From NCBI GenBank assembly GCA_022571255.1, contig JACZYD010000011.1:1-41034 (forward strand): DNA of 41,034 nucleotides, read 5' to 3'. Source of the stretch: Bacteroidota bacterium. GTDB lineage: Bacteria > Bacteroidota > Rhodothermia > Rhodothermales > UBA10348. The notes under the pieces are model-generated. The model saw only the letters and a program-made list of their open reading frames with translations, made no database searches and was not told the origin of the DNA. The position numbers and the translations under genes are program-made. This document shows positions 1 through 8,989 of the stretch, in pieces. Positions within the stretch are counted from its first letter, which is position 1. The number at the start of each line of letters is the position of its first letter.

Positions 1-112
1 TGCGGCGGAGAAGGGGTCGTCGGTTTTACTGATCCTGGACGGACCGGACGAAGAAGAAGCGGCCGCAGCACTCACAGAACTGTTTTCCACTGGATTTGGA
101 GAAGTCCAGTAG
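1..112 (+). CDS. ptsH: HPr phosphocarrier protein, C-terminal end (partial)
   Basis: The window opens inside a reading frame (codons from base 2) that ends with TAG at 110-112 and gives about 36 residues, including LLILDGPDEEEAAAAL and a final FGEVQ. This matches the C-terminal helix of HPr, where a G-x-DE-x-EA motif is typical. HPr takes phosphate from enzyme I and passes it to sugar or regulatory EIIA proteins in the cytoplasm. The active-site histidine and regulatory serine lie upstream of the window and cannot be checked. Enzyme I follows 18 bp later on the same strand, the usual ptsH-ptsI order, which supports the call. The ORF track misses it because the start is outside the window. Confidence 0.8.
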   Translation, partial: AAEKGSSVLLILDGPDEEEAAAALTELFSTGFGEVQ

Positions 113-130
113 TAATTCACACTCTCAACA

Positions 131-1936
131 ATGTCTGAAATCCCCGCCAGAATACCTGCAGTCGAATTGCCGGAAGAGGAAGAGTGGAGCGCTGACGGCG
201 TCGGTGTTTCTCCGGGCATTGCCATTGGACCCGCATATCTGTATGCAAGGATCTCACTCGACATTCGGAAAAGAGAACTCAGCGATGAGGAGCTTGCTGC
301 TGAGCCCAAGCGGTTTGAGGACGCAATTCTGCGCGCCGAACGTGATCTGAAAAAAATAATCGACGTTACGCGTGACAAACTGGGTGAGGAAAGTGCAGTC
401 ATTTTCGAAGCCCAATTGCTTATGCTGCGCGATGTTGAAATGTATCCTGCCGTTCTCCGATACGTTTCCCGGCACCGTATCAATGCAGGATACGCGGTGC
501 ACAAAGTGATGTCCAAGCAGCAGCTGATACTCGAAACGAGTGAGAGCGAATACCTTCGCGAAAGGGCCAACGATGTCCAGGACGTACAGGACCGGATTAT
601 TCGCCACCTGCGAAGAGGCAGAATTCTTTCTTCCATCGACCCGGAAACCATCGTAATTACCGAAAGCCTGACGGCAGCCGACATTGTACTGTTCAGCAGG
701 CGGGGCATTCTTGGCTGTGCGACCGACTACGGTGGTCCCACGTCACACGTATCCATCATGGCCCGCGCATTATCGGTCCCGTCCGTGGTCGGATTACCCG
801 CCGTAACCAACAGGATTGAGAATGGGAATTCTATAATTCTGGATGGGATTCGAGGACGGTTGATCGTAAATCCGGGTAAGGAGACGCTCAAGAAATATAT
901 TTCCCGGCAGGCCCGGTACCGGAGGTTGATTCATGAAGAAAAGAAATTGGTCTCTCTTCCAACCCAGACCCTGGACGGCCACCGGGTCGGTCTGGAAGCC
1001 AACCTTGAACTGCGCGAAGAGATTTCGCAGCTGAAAGAATACGGAGCCGAGGGAATTGGTCTCTTCCGAACCGAAATACTGCTTCTGATGGAGGGACGGA
1101 TCTCCGTATCAGAAGATGAACAGTTTGTGGTATACGAAAAAGTTGTTGCTGCAGCGGCTCCTGGCTGCACCACTTTTCGCATTCTGGACCTCGGCGGAGA
1201 CAAACTACTGCCGATGTCACATCGAGAACGCAATCCCTTCCTGGGATGGCGTGGTATCAGGGTCATGCTTGATCGACCGGAAATCCTTGTGCCGCAGCTG
1301 CGTGCTATACTCAGAGCAAGTGTAACGGGAACTACTCGGATACTGCTTCCGATGATCACAGATCTGAAGGAGGTCAGGCAGTTCCGCTCTATCATGGAAG
1401 ACACGATCTCAAAGATGGTAGAGGAAGGCATCGAGATCAATACTGCGGTTCCTCTCGGAATCATGGTCGAGGTGCCTTCCGTGGCGCTGCTTGCGGAACA
1501 GTTTGCAAAAGAGGTGGACTTCTTCTCTATCGGAACCAACGATCTTACGCAATATGTCCTCGCTGTCGATCGAGGAAATGACCTTGTTGCCAATATTTAC
1601 AAGGATCTGCACCCTGCTGTCCTCCGGCTCATCCATCTGACCATTGTCGCTGCAAAAGCGGCTGGTATTCCGGTTGGCCTTTGCGGTGAGCTTGCCACCA
1701 ATCTGAGGGCAGTGCCCATTCTTGTCGGACTGGGCATCGATACTCTCTCCGCCTCTCCGGTTTATCTTCCATCCATAAAGCGAATTATACGCGTAATGAA
1801 CCTCAAAAACGTAGAAAAACTGGCCAGACGTGTTCTATTGTGTAACGATACGGATCAAATGGATACGCTTCTCGACGCATGGATGGACGAATATGCAGTG
1901 GGGATGTCTCTTTTTATCGAGAGAGATACGGATTAG
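131..1936 (+). CDS. ptsI: PTS enzyme I (phosphoenolpyruvate-protein phosphotransferase)
   Basis: A 601-residue protein, slightly longer than the usual ~575. It autophosphorylates from phosphoenolpyruvate and passes the phosphate to HPr in the cytoplasm. In order I see the N-terminal HPr-binding/phosphohistidine region with the swivelling-domain motif GGPTSHVSIMAR (phospho-acceptor His at about residue 206), then the PEP-binding TIM barrel with GIGLFRTE, RILDLGGDK, NPFLGWRGIR, GIMVEVPS and FSIGTNDLTQY. The C-terminal catalytic Cys is in GLCGE at about residue 518. The ~20-residue N-terminal extension (PARIPAVELPEEEE) is acidic and unlike most EI proteins. The ATG at 131 follows the ptsH stop by 18 bp, so the two are probably co-transcribed. 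No sugar-specific EII is in the window, so whether this PTS transports sugar or is regulatory cannot be told. Confidence 0.95.
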   Translation: MSEIPARIPAVELPEEEEWSADGVGVSPGIAIGPAYLYARISLDIRKRELSDEELAAEPKRFEDAILRAERDLKKIIDVTRDKLGEESAVIFEAQLLMLRDVEMYPAVLRYVSRHRINAGYAVHKVMSKQQLILETSESEYLRERANDVQDVQDRIIRHLRRGRILSSIDPETIVITESLTAADIVLFSRRGILGCATDYGGPTSHVSIMARALSVPSVVGLPAVTNRIENGNSIILDGIRGRLIVNPGKETLKKYISRQARYRRLIHEEKKLVSLPTQTLDGHRVGLEANLELREEISQLKEYGAEGIGLFRTEILLLMEGRISVSEDEQFVVYEKVVAAAAPGCTTFRILDLGGDKLLPMSHRERNPFLGWRGIRVMLDRPEILVPQLRAILRASVTGTTRILLPMITDLKEVRQFRSIMEDTISKMVEEGIEINTAVPLGIMVEVPSVALLAEQFAKEVDFFSIGTNDLTQYVLAVDRGNDLVANIYKDLHPAVLRLIHLTIVAAKAAGIPVGLCGELATNLRAVPILVGLGIDTLSASPVYLPSIKRIIRVMNLKNVEKLARRVLLCNDTDQMDTLLDAWMDEYAVGMSLFIERDTD

Positions 1937-2013
1937 GTATCTGTTTTTGCCCCCGTGGTAGTGGGAACGCGGGCGCATTCTCTGCGTGGCATAGGTCCGG
2001 AACGTATTTCTTG

Positions 2014-4989
2014 ATGATCGATGTACCCGTAAACTGCATGACAGGTCAACTCAAACACCTGGTTACGACTTTATTGGTCTGTGCAATGCCACTTTGTGTA
2101 GTTGCGCAAACGAGTTTTCATTTCGGGTACAACAAAATCCAATATGAGGATTTTGACTGGAAGGTCATGGAGACCGAGCATTTCGACATCTACTACTATC
2201 CAGAAATGCTCGAACTCGCTGAAAAGGGGGCCTTTTTTGCCGAGGAGGCTTACGGTGAACTTCAGAACCGTTTCAATTTCTCATTGAATCACCGCGTTCC
2301 GCTTATTTTCTATTCCTCGAACCTGCACTTCAAGCAGACAAATCTTACACCCGGGTTCATCCCGGACAACGTGGGTGGATTTTTTGAATTTACGAAAGGT
2401 CGCGTTGTGATTCCGGCCAACGGAAATCTGCACCGATTCCGGCGTGTCGTCAGACACGAGTTGGTCCACGTATTCATGTTCAACAAGGCGAGCAGGGTCA
2501 TGCTCGATCACCGCAAACCGCGCGGACGTCAGATGCCTTTGTGGTTTACGGAAGGGCTGGCCGAATACTGGTCCGGAGAGCCGGACCATCAGCATGAGCT
2601 GGTGTTACGCGACGCACTGTATTCGAACCAGTTCGTGCCTATGGAGAGTCTGTTTCGGATTTACGGTACGTTTACCATGTATAAAGAAGGAGAAGCAATC
2701 TGCCGGTTTCTTGCCGAAACATACGGGGAAGACAAGCTCCTTCAGATCGTCGAGAATTTCTGGATCTCTCCCAATTTCTCGCAGATCCTGGAGATAACGA
2801 TGCAGGACAGCTTTGCAAACATTTCTCATAAGTTCAATGTCTGGCTGAAGATGCAGTACTACCCGGAACTTCCTGATTTGGAAGTTCCGTCGATCATCGC
2901 CGGCGGTTTGTCTTCCAAGGGTTTTAATGCCAAGCCGACGTTTTACCGAAGCGCCAACGGGGAACGAAGCGTTTATTTCGTCGGCAATCACAGTGGATTC
3001 AGTAGTGTGTTCAAGATCGATCTGGACGATGATTATCGACCGCTCAGCAAACCGGAAATTCTGGTCGAGGGAGGCAGAAATGAAAAATTTGAAGCGTTTC
3101 ATCTCTTTGAAAGCCGCCTTTCCATTTCCTCCGGAGGGAAGTTGGCATTTGTCACACAGAGTGGCAAGAATGATGTGATTCACGTCTATGATCTGGAAAA
3201 GAATCGTCTTGAGGCTACGTACCGATTCGAAAATCTGATCGCGGTTTATTCACCAACGTGGAGTCCAGATGCTACCAGGATTGCCTTTGCTTCGATCGAT
3301 GAGTCAGGCTACAGTGATTTATATGTATATCACATAGAAGAGCAACAGCTGCAACGTCTTACGCATGATTCGTATGACGATAGAGATCCCTCCTGGAGTC
3401 CGGATGGAACCCGCATCGCCTTTATTTCCGATCGTACTCCGTTCGGAAAAGAAGGATCATATAACGTGTTTACATACGGTGTTTCGGATGGCAGGATACA
3501 GTATGTAACCCACGGGAAACGGGTTGACTTTGCACCTTCATGGAGCCCGGACGGCGACTGGTTGATTTTCAGCAGCTCAACCCAGGATTCAACAGGGCGA
3601 TTCTCTGCGCAGGATATCTGGGTGGCCGACATGAGTTATGATCTGGGCATACCACCGGCGCTTGCGTCTGTGGATAATATGTCTGCGCCGGATGAACCAC
3701 CGGCATGGCGCAGTTTGCGTAGAATTACAGAGGTTACTTCGGGTACGTATGACCCCGTATGGACTCCGGATAATCGAATTCTTTTTACGGCGATCGAAGG
3801 GTTGCAGTTTTCCATTCGGCAACTTCCCAATGCCGATTCGCTTGTGGCCACTCCGCGTTTCGAGGAATATACGGATCTGGCTCAGGCAGAAAATGCCACG
3901 TGGGAGTATGAGAGCATAAAACTGGGCGAAGGGGCCCACGACGGCATATTCAAGAAAAAAATCAAGTTGGACCTCGCACAGGGCGCTATCAGTCAGAGCC
4001 CGGTTCTGGGAACTACCGGTGGGCTTGTTCTGGCTTTTTCTGACATCATGAGTAATGATCGTTTTTTTATCACCCTCTTCAATACCGGACAAATTCAAGG
4101 GCGCTTTTTTCAGGATATCAGCCTTCAATTGTCCCGGGTCCAGCTGCACAAGCGGGCAAACATCAGTTATGGTATTTATCGATATGCCGGCTTGCGATAC
4201 GACGTGTCGGACCCGGACGCCAACATATCCATCCCCCGATTCCGCGAAACGAACTACGGCGGATTCGGAGGCGTGAGTTATCCCATATCCAAGTTCAGGC
4301 GTATTGAGTTTTCAACCTCGCTGAATTGGAGCCAGAAACAGATCGTAGACCAGGGAATCCAACGTGATGCCCTGCTTCTCTCGAACAGTATTTCTATTGT
4401 TCACGACAATGCACTGTACTGGATCAACGGACCTATCGGTGGATGGCGGGCCCGTCTGATGGCGGCGTACACCACGGATATCTGGTATTCGAATGTAAGT
4501 TATTACAGCCTTTTTGGAGATGTTCGCATTTATACACGGCTTTCACGAGGCATAACGCTCGCCTCTCGATTCATGGTTGGAATCAATAATGGACGAGAGG
4601 CAAGGCTTTGGGTCATGGGCGGCAGCTGGGACCTTCGCAGCGTCGGACTTTTCGACATTCGAGGTCGAAAAATATGGTTTACGTCGCAAGAATTGCGTTT
4701 CCCGGTGGTACCTGCACCGGCAATACATGCTCCTCTGCTTGAGGTGCTTGGTGTATCGTATCTGGGAGGCGCGTTGTTCGTGGACGCGGCTCATGCGTGG
4801 AACGACGGCTACAATACCGTACAACCGGAAATCTTTGCGGGGGAAACGATCGGGGCTGCGGGTGCGGGGCTGAGGCTGAATATGTTCGGTGTGCTTGTTC
4901 TTCGTTGGGATATCGGCTACAGATATCGGCAAACATTCAAATTCAGCAAGCGGAATTTCAGCCGGTTTTTCTTCGGTTACAATTTTTAG
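2014..4989 (+). CDS. Secreted metallopeptidase-like / TolB-propeller / outer-membrane barrel protein
   Basis: About 991 residues from the ATG at 2014; an ATG at 2038 would also leave a good signal peptide (hydrophobic run ending in VVAQ). The ORF-track start at 1879 lies inside ptsI and is unlikely. Residues ~30-300 resemble a peptidase MA-like gluzincin: HELVH at ~148-152 and a downstream FTEGLAEYW whose Glu (~180) is a plausible third zinc ligand. Residues ~330-640 hold WD40/PD40-type repeats (PTWSPDATRIAFAS, PSWSPDGTRIAFIS, PSWSPDGDWLIF, PVWTPDNRILF), a TolB-like propeller. The last ~330 residues alternate polar and aromatic residues and end in FFFGYNF with a terminal Phe, as in outer-membrane barrels. 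I infer a surface or periplasmic protease-type protein anchored in the outer membrane. Substrate and true peptidase activity are unknown. Confidence 0.75.
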   Translation: MIDVPVNCMTGQLKHLVTTLLVCAMPLCVVAQTSFHFGYNKIQYEDFDWKVMETEHFDIYYYPEMLELAEKGAFFAEEAYGELQNRFNFSLNHRVPLIFYSSNLHFKQTNLTPGFIPDNVGGFFEFTKGRVVIPANGNLHRFRRVVRHELVHVFMFNKASRVMLDHRKPRGRQMPLWFTEGLAEYWSGEPDHQHELVLRDALYSNQFVPMESLFRIYGTFTMYKEGEAICRFLAETYGEDKLLQIVENFWISPNFSQILEITMQDSFANISHKFNVWLKMQYYPELPDLEVPSIIAGGLSSKGFNAKPTFYRSANGERSVYFVGNHSGFSSVFKIDLDDDYRPLSKPEILVEGGRNEKFEAFHLFESRLSISSGGKLAFVTQSGKNDVIHVYDLEKNRLEATYRFENLIAVYSPTWSPDATRIAFASIDESGYSDLYVYHIEEQQLQRLTHDSYDDRDPSWSPDGTRIAFISDRTPFGKEGSYNVFTYGVSDGRIQYVTHGKRVDFAPSWSPDGDWLIFSSSTQDSTGRFSAQDIWVADMSYDLGIPPALASVDNMSAPDEPPAWRSLRRITEVTSGTYDPVWTPDNRILFTAIEGLQFSIRQLPNADSLVATPRFEEYTDLAQAENATWEYESIKLGEGAHDGIFKKKIKLDLAQGAISQSPVLGTTGGLVLAFSDIMSNDRFFITLFNTGQIQGRFFQDISLQLSRVQLHKRANISYGIYRYAGLRYDVSDPDANISIPRFRETNYGGFGGVSYPISKFRRIEFSTSLNWSQKQIVDQGIQRDALLLSNSISIVHDNALYWINGPIGGWRARLMAAYTTDIWYSNVSYYSLFGDVRIYTRLSRGITLASRFMVGINNGREARLWVMGGSWDLRSVGLFDIRGRKIWFTSQELRFPVVPAPAIHAPLLEVLGVSYLGGALFVDAAHAWNDGYNTVQPEIFAGETIGAAGAGLRLNMFGVLVLRWDIGYRYRQTFKFSKRNFSRFFFGYNF

Positions 4990-5022
4990 GGTGGTGGCCT
5001 GTTAACCGAACTCCAGTTTAAT

Positions 5023-6201
5023 TTGCAGGATTATTTGCACATACGTTCGATTCTCGTTGTCTTGCTGCTCATGTCGGTCGGTGGTTGCGGCAGCCTGAAG
5101 GTTGATACCATCTCTGTCGTTACCCAGGATGATTGGCGACAGGATAGTGGAACTCCATCCCGGGATCGCGTCGTATCTACTGAATTCAGTTTTCCTCTGG
5201 AGAAGGCGTGGCACATAAACGTCGGAGCTGCGTTCGGACCGAGCTCACCGCTGCTGGTGGGGCCGACCCTTATCGTCGGGACCAGACGCGGTGATCTCTA
5301 TGCGGTCGGAACAGAACGTGGAGAGAAGGTCGGCTCCAAACGTTTTGGTGAAGCCATCGAGGGCAATATCCTGATTGAAAGAGAGGTCGTCTATATCCCG
5401 TCGTTTACGGGAAAAGAGAATATGACGGCGTATGATCTTACAGAAGGAAAAAAATTATGGGCAGTCCAGGGGGTGCCTTTCAAGGCCGGCCTCGTCTCCT
5501 CGAAAAACGTTCTTGTGGGCGTTGATATTGGCGGCGTCATATGGGGAAGAAACCTGACATCCGGAGAAGAACTGTGGTCTTTCAAAATGGAAGACGGATC
5601 ATCCGGGCAGACGACACCGCTGGTTCTGGCCGATGGATCGATAGTCGTAGCAGGAGATCAAGGGCTTGTCATTGCACTGGATCCTGAGAATGGAACGATT
5701 CTCTGGAGTACGGCGCTCGACGAACCGGTATATGCATCGCCGTCCGCGTCGGGAGATCTGATTTTTGTGCCAACCACTACGGGTGTGTTATTGGCTCTCC
5801 ATCAAAAAAACGGTTTGCTGATCTGGCGCACACGTCTGGGGCACGATGAAGTCAAACTCACAAGCGCCGGAATAGACCGTCAGGATTTATATGTCGGCAC
5901 TTCCGATGGACAGTTTTTAAGTCTGAATGCTTTCACAGGGGAGATCCAGTGGAGATTTGATGGCCCGCATTCATTTTCTTCGCCGCCATTGATCACCCGT
6001 AAATATGTACTGGTCGGAACGCTGGGACGCAAACTCTACGCATTCGATCGCGTAACGGCGCGTCTGACGTGGGAAACGGAACTCGACGGAAGGATCAAGT
6101 CTGCCATGGCAGCCCGAAATGGAGAACTCTTCGTGCTTGCTGAACCGCGGCACATCTACAAGTTCAAATCGAGGGAGGTGCCCGATGAGGCTATCGATTA
6201 G
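5023..6201 (+). CDS. BamB-like PQQ-propeller lipoprotein
   Basis: 392 residues from a TTG start. An in-frame stop at 4987 leaves no ATG upstream, and the first in-frame ATG (5071) falls inside the signal peptide. The N-terminus is a lipoprotein signal: hydrophobic stretch then VGGC. The rest is a chain of PQQ/BamB-type beta-propeller blades, recognisable as G-x-LYA and LDPENGTILW-like repeats (DLYAVGTERGEKVG, VIALDPENGTILWS, LLALHQKNGLLIWR, FLSLNAFTGEIQWR, LYAFDRVTARLTWE). BamB-like lipoproteins assist the BAM complex in folding outer-membrane barrels, and the gene sits directly after a barrel protein. Whether it is orthologous to E. coli BamB or only a related PQQ-repeat lipoprotein cannot be decided from the sequence. 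Its 3' end overlaps the next gene by 17 nt. Confidence 0.75.
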   Translation: MQDYLHIRSILVVLLLMSVGGCGSLKVDTISVVTQDDWRQDSGTPSRDRVVSTEFSFPLEKAWHINVGAAFGPSSPLLVGPTLIVGTRRGDLYAVGTERGEKVGSKRFGEAIEGNILIEREVVYIPSFTGKENMTAYDLTEGKKLWAVQGVPFKAGLVSSKNVLVGVDIGGVIWGRNLTSGEELWSFKMEDGSSGQTTPLVLADGSIVVAGDQGLVIALDPENGTILWSTALDEPVYASPSASGDLIFVPTTTGVLLALHQKNGLLIWRTRLGHDEVKLTSAGIDRQDLYVGTSDGQFLSLNAFTGEIQWRFDGPHSFSSPPLITRKYVLVGTLGRKLYAFDRVTARLTWETELDGRIKSAMAARNGELFVLAEPRHIYKFKSREVPDEAID

Positions 6202-6982
6202 AATCGTCAATAGCACAATGGTTGTCCTGGTCTGCCTCCTGGCAGCGGCCTCCTGGCAAGACGGGGCAATGGCGCAGAGCAGGTGGATTCGGATCGATAC
6301 CAACCGGCCCGAATCCAACGTATATGCAGACTCTACATGGCTGGGGCTGGCAAATATGGATATCTATCGTCTCCCGGAAGGAGCCCGACAAATTTCGCTG
6401 ATTCCGGCGATTGCGGATGTATGGTCAATACCTTCCGTTACCTTCGATCTTACTACACTTTTGGCCGATACGACTGACCTCGAACTTGACTTCCCATATT
6501 ATTATTCGCTCGAATCGATACCGTCTGGTGCAAATGTGTACATCGGGAGAATTTCTTCCGGTGATGCCATCGGTACAACGCCGATGTTATATGAGTCTGA
6601 ATTTCCGGTTGAAAATGCGTTTGTTTTTGAACTGGATGGATACCGGCTTGAGCATATTTTCCCCTTGTCAAATCTCTGGAATCGAAATCTCGTCTCCCTG
6701 CAAAGTGAAAAGGATTTGTACCTGGGCTTGCCTGAAGCAAGCACAGATGCTCCGAAAGCACGTCGGAGATGGATTGACTATCTGGCGGTTTCGGCTGTTG
6801 TTGCAGGTGGGGTACTCGCCGTACATTACAAGACTCAAGCGAATAATCTCTACGATAAATACACGCAGACCGGTGATCCGGACGTGCTGACGCGGGTGGA
6901 GGCATTGGACACACGCTCTGCAATCGCCTTGGGTACCATGCAGGTTGGTTTCACGGTAGTTGTTTTCAGGATAGCATTTTAA
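6185..6982 (+). CDS. PEGA-domain exported/membrane protein
   Basis: 265 residues from the ATG at 6185, chosen over the ORF-track start (6119) because a good Shine-Dalgarno (GGGAGGTG) sits just upstream and the new start begins a signal peptide (hydrophobic run then MAQS). Two PEGA-like modules follow: one around residues 40-80 (RPESNVYADSTWLG...LPEGARQI) and one around 115-165 (IPSGANVYIGR...GTTPM...FELDGY). These fold as small beta domains common in surface and cell-wall-associated proteins. A hydrophobic stretch near residue 200 (YLAVSAVVAGGVLAV) and a final apolar segment may be membrane helices. It overlaps the end of the BamB-like gene by 17 nt, suggesting translational coupling. Specific function unknown. 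Confidence 0.7.
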   Translation: MRLSIRIVNSTMVVLVCLLAAASWQDGAMAQSRWIRIDTNRPESNVYADSTWLGLANMDIYRLPEGARQISLIPAIADVWSIPSVTFDLTTLLADTTDLELDFPYYYSLESIPSGANVYIGRISSGDAIGTTPMLYESEFPVENAFVFELDGYRLEHIFPLSNLWNRNLVSLQSEKDLYLGLPEASTDAPKARRRWIDYLAVSAVVAGGVLAVHYKTQANNLYDKYTQTGDPDVLTRVEALDTRSAIALGTMQVGFTVVVFRIAF

Positions 6983-7028
6983 TGGCCGCCTAGGTTCGTT
7001 CGGTCTCTATGATAATCAGCAGGAAATA

Positions 7029-7484
7029 ATGCTCCGTACTCGTCTTTACAACGACATGAAAGAAGCAATGCGCTCCAAAGATCGTGTCCGATTACAAACA
7101 ATTCGTTCGTTGCGTGCTGCGCTAATGCAAAAAGAGATCGAATTACGAACCAGTGAAAACCAGGAAGTCACTGAACAAATGGCAGAAGCCGTATTGCAAA
7201 AACAGGCTAAACAGCGCCGGGATTCTATCGGCCAGTATACAGAGGCCGGGCGCGACGACCTCGCAGCTGTGGAGATTGAAGAACTGTCAATCATAGAAAC
7301 CTATCTTCCTGAGCAACTATCTGATGATGCAGTTCGTAGCATTGTGACCGGAGTGATTGCGGAAGCCGGGGCTACATCGATGAAAGATATGGGTCGCGTC
7401 ATGGGACCCGCGATGAAGTCACTGAAGGGTCGCACCGATGGAAACCTGGTTCAAAAAATAGTGCGCGAGTTACTGAGCACTTGA
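7029..7484 (+). CDS. GatB/YqeY domain protein
   Basis: 151 residues, the usual length for stand-alone YqeY proteins. The ATG at 7029 has a purine-rich AGGAAATA just before it. The N-terminal helix pattern LYNDMKEAMRSKDRVRLQTIRSLRAAL and the later YTEAGRDDLAAVEIEELSIIETYLPEQLS are hallmarks of the family, which shares its fold with the C-terminal tRNA-binding tail of the GatB subunit of the Glu-tRNA amidotransferase. The exact role of free YqeY proteins is not well established. It lies between the PEGA gene and cvpA on the same strand, a 46-nt gap before and 14 nt after. Confidence 0.9.
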   Translation: MLRTRLYNDMKEAMRSKDRVRLQTIRSLRAALMQKEIELRTSENQEVTEQMAEAVLQKQAKQRRDSIGQYTEAGRDDLAAVEIEELSIIETYLPEQLSDDAVRSIVTGVIAEAGATSMKDMGRVMGPAMKSLKGRTDGNLVQKIVRELLST

Positions 7485-7498
7485 GACAATTCTGAAAT

Positions 7499-8074
7499 TT
7501 GAGTATCGGATTCCTCGACATCGCTATTATCGTAGTCCTGGTGCTGGGTCTGGTTCGTGGGGCTGCGATCGGGCTGATCAGACAAACCACCAATCTGGTG
7601 GGTCTTGCTCTGACCATAATTCTCTCCGTTGCGTTGACGAGGCCCGTTGGCCTGATTATTCAGTCTGAAACGGGATGGCCTCATGAGGCATCGTTGGCGG
7701 TCGCCTTCCTTGCCATATTCCTTGTTGTCAAATTGGCTACCGTGCTGGTTGCGAAATCGGCGGATAGCGCGGTAGATGCTCTTCATCTCGGCTGGGTGAA
7801 CAGGCTTTCCGGCAGTTTATTTGGTGGATTCAAAGCAGCGCTGCTTTTGAGCATCGTTTTTCTGGTTCTCGGACTCGCCAAATGGCCTGACCATGAAACA
7901 AGTCGGCAATCATCCTTCTATGACCCGGTGGCTGCGCTTCTCCCACAGACATGGGATTACGTGTCCGGGAAAGCCCCGATTCTGGACGAATACCGTAAGA
8001 AAATTGAAGTGGAAGCGCGGCAAGGAATTGAGCGACTCGGCGTTCAGACTCCCGATTCAACCAGTGGTCGTTGA
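7499..8074 (+). CDS. CvpA family inner-membrane protein
   Basis: 191 residues, starting at TTG 7499, only 14 nt after the YqeY stop. The start FLDIAIIVVLVLGLVRGAAIGLIRQ is the typical CvpA N-terminus (a D in the first helix followed by a G-x-x-RG turn). Three further hydrophobic segments follow (TNLVGLALTIILSVAL, ASLAVAFLAIFLVVKLATVLV, GGFKAALLLSIVFLVLGLA), so it is a four-helix membrane protein, and the polar C-terminus is probably cytoplasmic. CvpA proteins are linked to colicin V production and envelope homeostasis in enterics; the molecular role here is unknown. Confidence 0.85.
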   Translation: MSIGFLDIAIIVVLVLGLVRGAAIGLIRQTTNLVGLALTIILSVALTRPVGLIIQSETGWPHEASLAVAFLAIFLVVKLATVLVAKSADSAVDALHLGWVNRLSGSLFGGFKAALLLSIVFLVLGLAKWPDHETSRQSSFYDPVAALLPQTWDYVSGKAPILDEYRKKIEVEARQGIERLGVQTPDSTSGR

Positions 8075-8121
8075 ATCACACTTGCTTGCGCTTGCAGCAG
8101 GCACAACCCGGCCATCCCATC

Positions 8122-8982
8122 TCAATTCGAGCTGCCGGGAGAGAATCGAATCCCGCCACCGAAAGTGGTTCTATCCTGGGATACGGTTATTTTCTCCATG
8201 CCCGAACCGGTAGCCGAGTCCCTGGACATTTCAGCCGTCATCCGGGCGAACGTACCGAATATTCCCCAGCCGTTTCCGATCTCAATCTTTAGAACGACGT
8301 CGATCTGATCCTTTCTTGCATCAGGACCCGCGGTCAGCCAGCGAAGATCGTATCCACCCCGAATCAGGAACCGGTCAATGACGACGAGGGAAACGCGGGC
8401 AGATCCCCCGAAAGAACCACCCGTCCTGGTTTCTCCAGCAGGATCGCCGAGATCGCTGAAAACAATCTCCCCGAAACGATAGGTATTGAAAGCAGCGTGG
8501 CCCATGGCGCGAATAATAAATCGGGTCTTTTCTGCTCCAAAATTAAACCCTGGCCCTACGCTGAGTGCTACCCAGTCTGCCCATAAATCTTCCAATCCTG
8601 TCTCGTTATAATCCAAAAAAGTAAAATGTGTGCCCCACGGCGTTTTCTGAATTTCTGTATCGAGCGCAGTAAGACGATATCGAAACCGTTCTTTATTCGT
8701 CTCTTCGTCGAACTGGATCCCGACTACAATATGGAGCATATCAAAATAACTGTCTGCACTTACCTGCGGAAGAAGGTCGAAAACAGGCATTGCCCGCTTA
8801 GTACCCAGTACTATCTGTCCGAAGTTATTGTCAGAATCGTAGCGACCCTGAACATATATTTCAATCGGCGCGACGTCCATCACTTGAGCCTGAACAAGGA
8901 CCTGACTTCCGCAGAGCAGCAGAATGAAAACGGTGCAGAATGAAACGTGTCGGCGGTGCAAGCTGCGTTGAGGATGAAGCAC
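8122..8982 (-). CDS. Secreted barrel-like protein of unknown function
   Basis: 286 residues from a GTG start at 8982 with a signal peptide (FCTVFILLLCGSQVLVQAQ). The mature part is rich in short amphipathic strands (IEIYVQGRYDS, FLIRGGYDLRW, GWGIFGTFARM, TTFGGGIRFSP), which suggests a small outer-membrane beta-barrel or beta-rich periplasmic protein. I recognise no family. It starts 7 nt after the stop of the EamA gene on the same strand, so the two are probably one transcript. Its 3' end converges on cvpA with a 47-nt gap. Confidence 0.6.
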   Translation of the reverse strand: MLHPQRSLHRRHVSFCTVFILLLCGSQVLVQAQVMDVAPIEIYVQGRYDSDNNFGQIVLGTKRAMPVFDLLPQVSADSYFDMLHIVVGIQFDEETNKERFRYRLTALDTEIQKTPWGTHFTFLDYNETGLEDLWADWVALSVGPGFNFGAEKTRFIIRAMGHAAFNTYRFGEIVFSDLGDPAGETRTGGSFGGSARVSLVVIDRFLIRGGYDLRWLTAGPDARKDQIDVVLKIEIGNGWGIFGTFARMTAEMSRDSATGSGMEKITVSQDRTTFGGGIRFSPGSSN

Positions 8983-8989
8983 TATAGAA

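Noticed and set aside
931-1593. 220-aa ORF antisense to ptsI
   Set aside because: Serine/arginine-rich shadow frame of a clear gene; other antisense ORFs in the track have the same character.
1879-2013. N-terminal extension of the metallopeptidase/barrel ORF
   Set aside because: It overlaps the end of ptsI and would bury the signal peptide.
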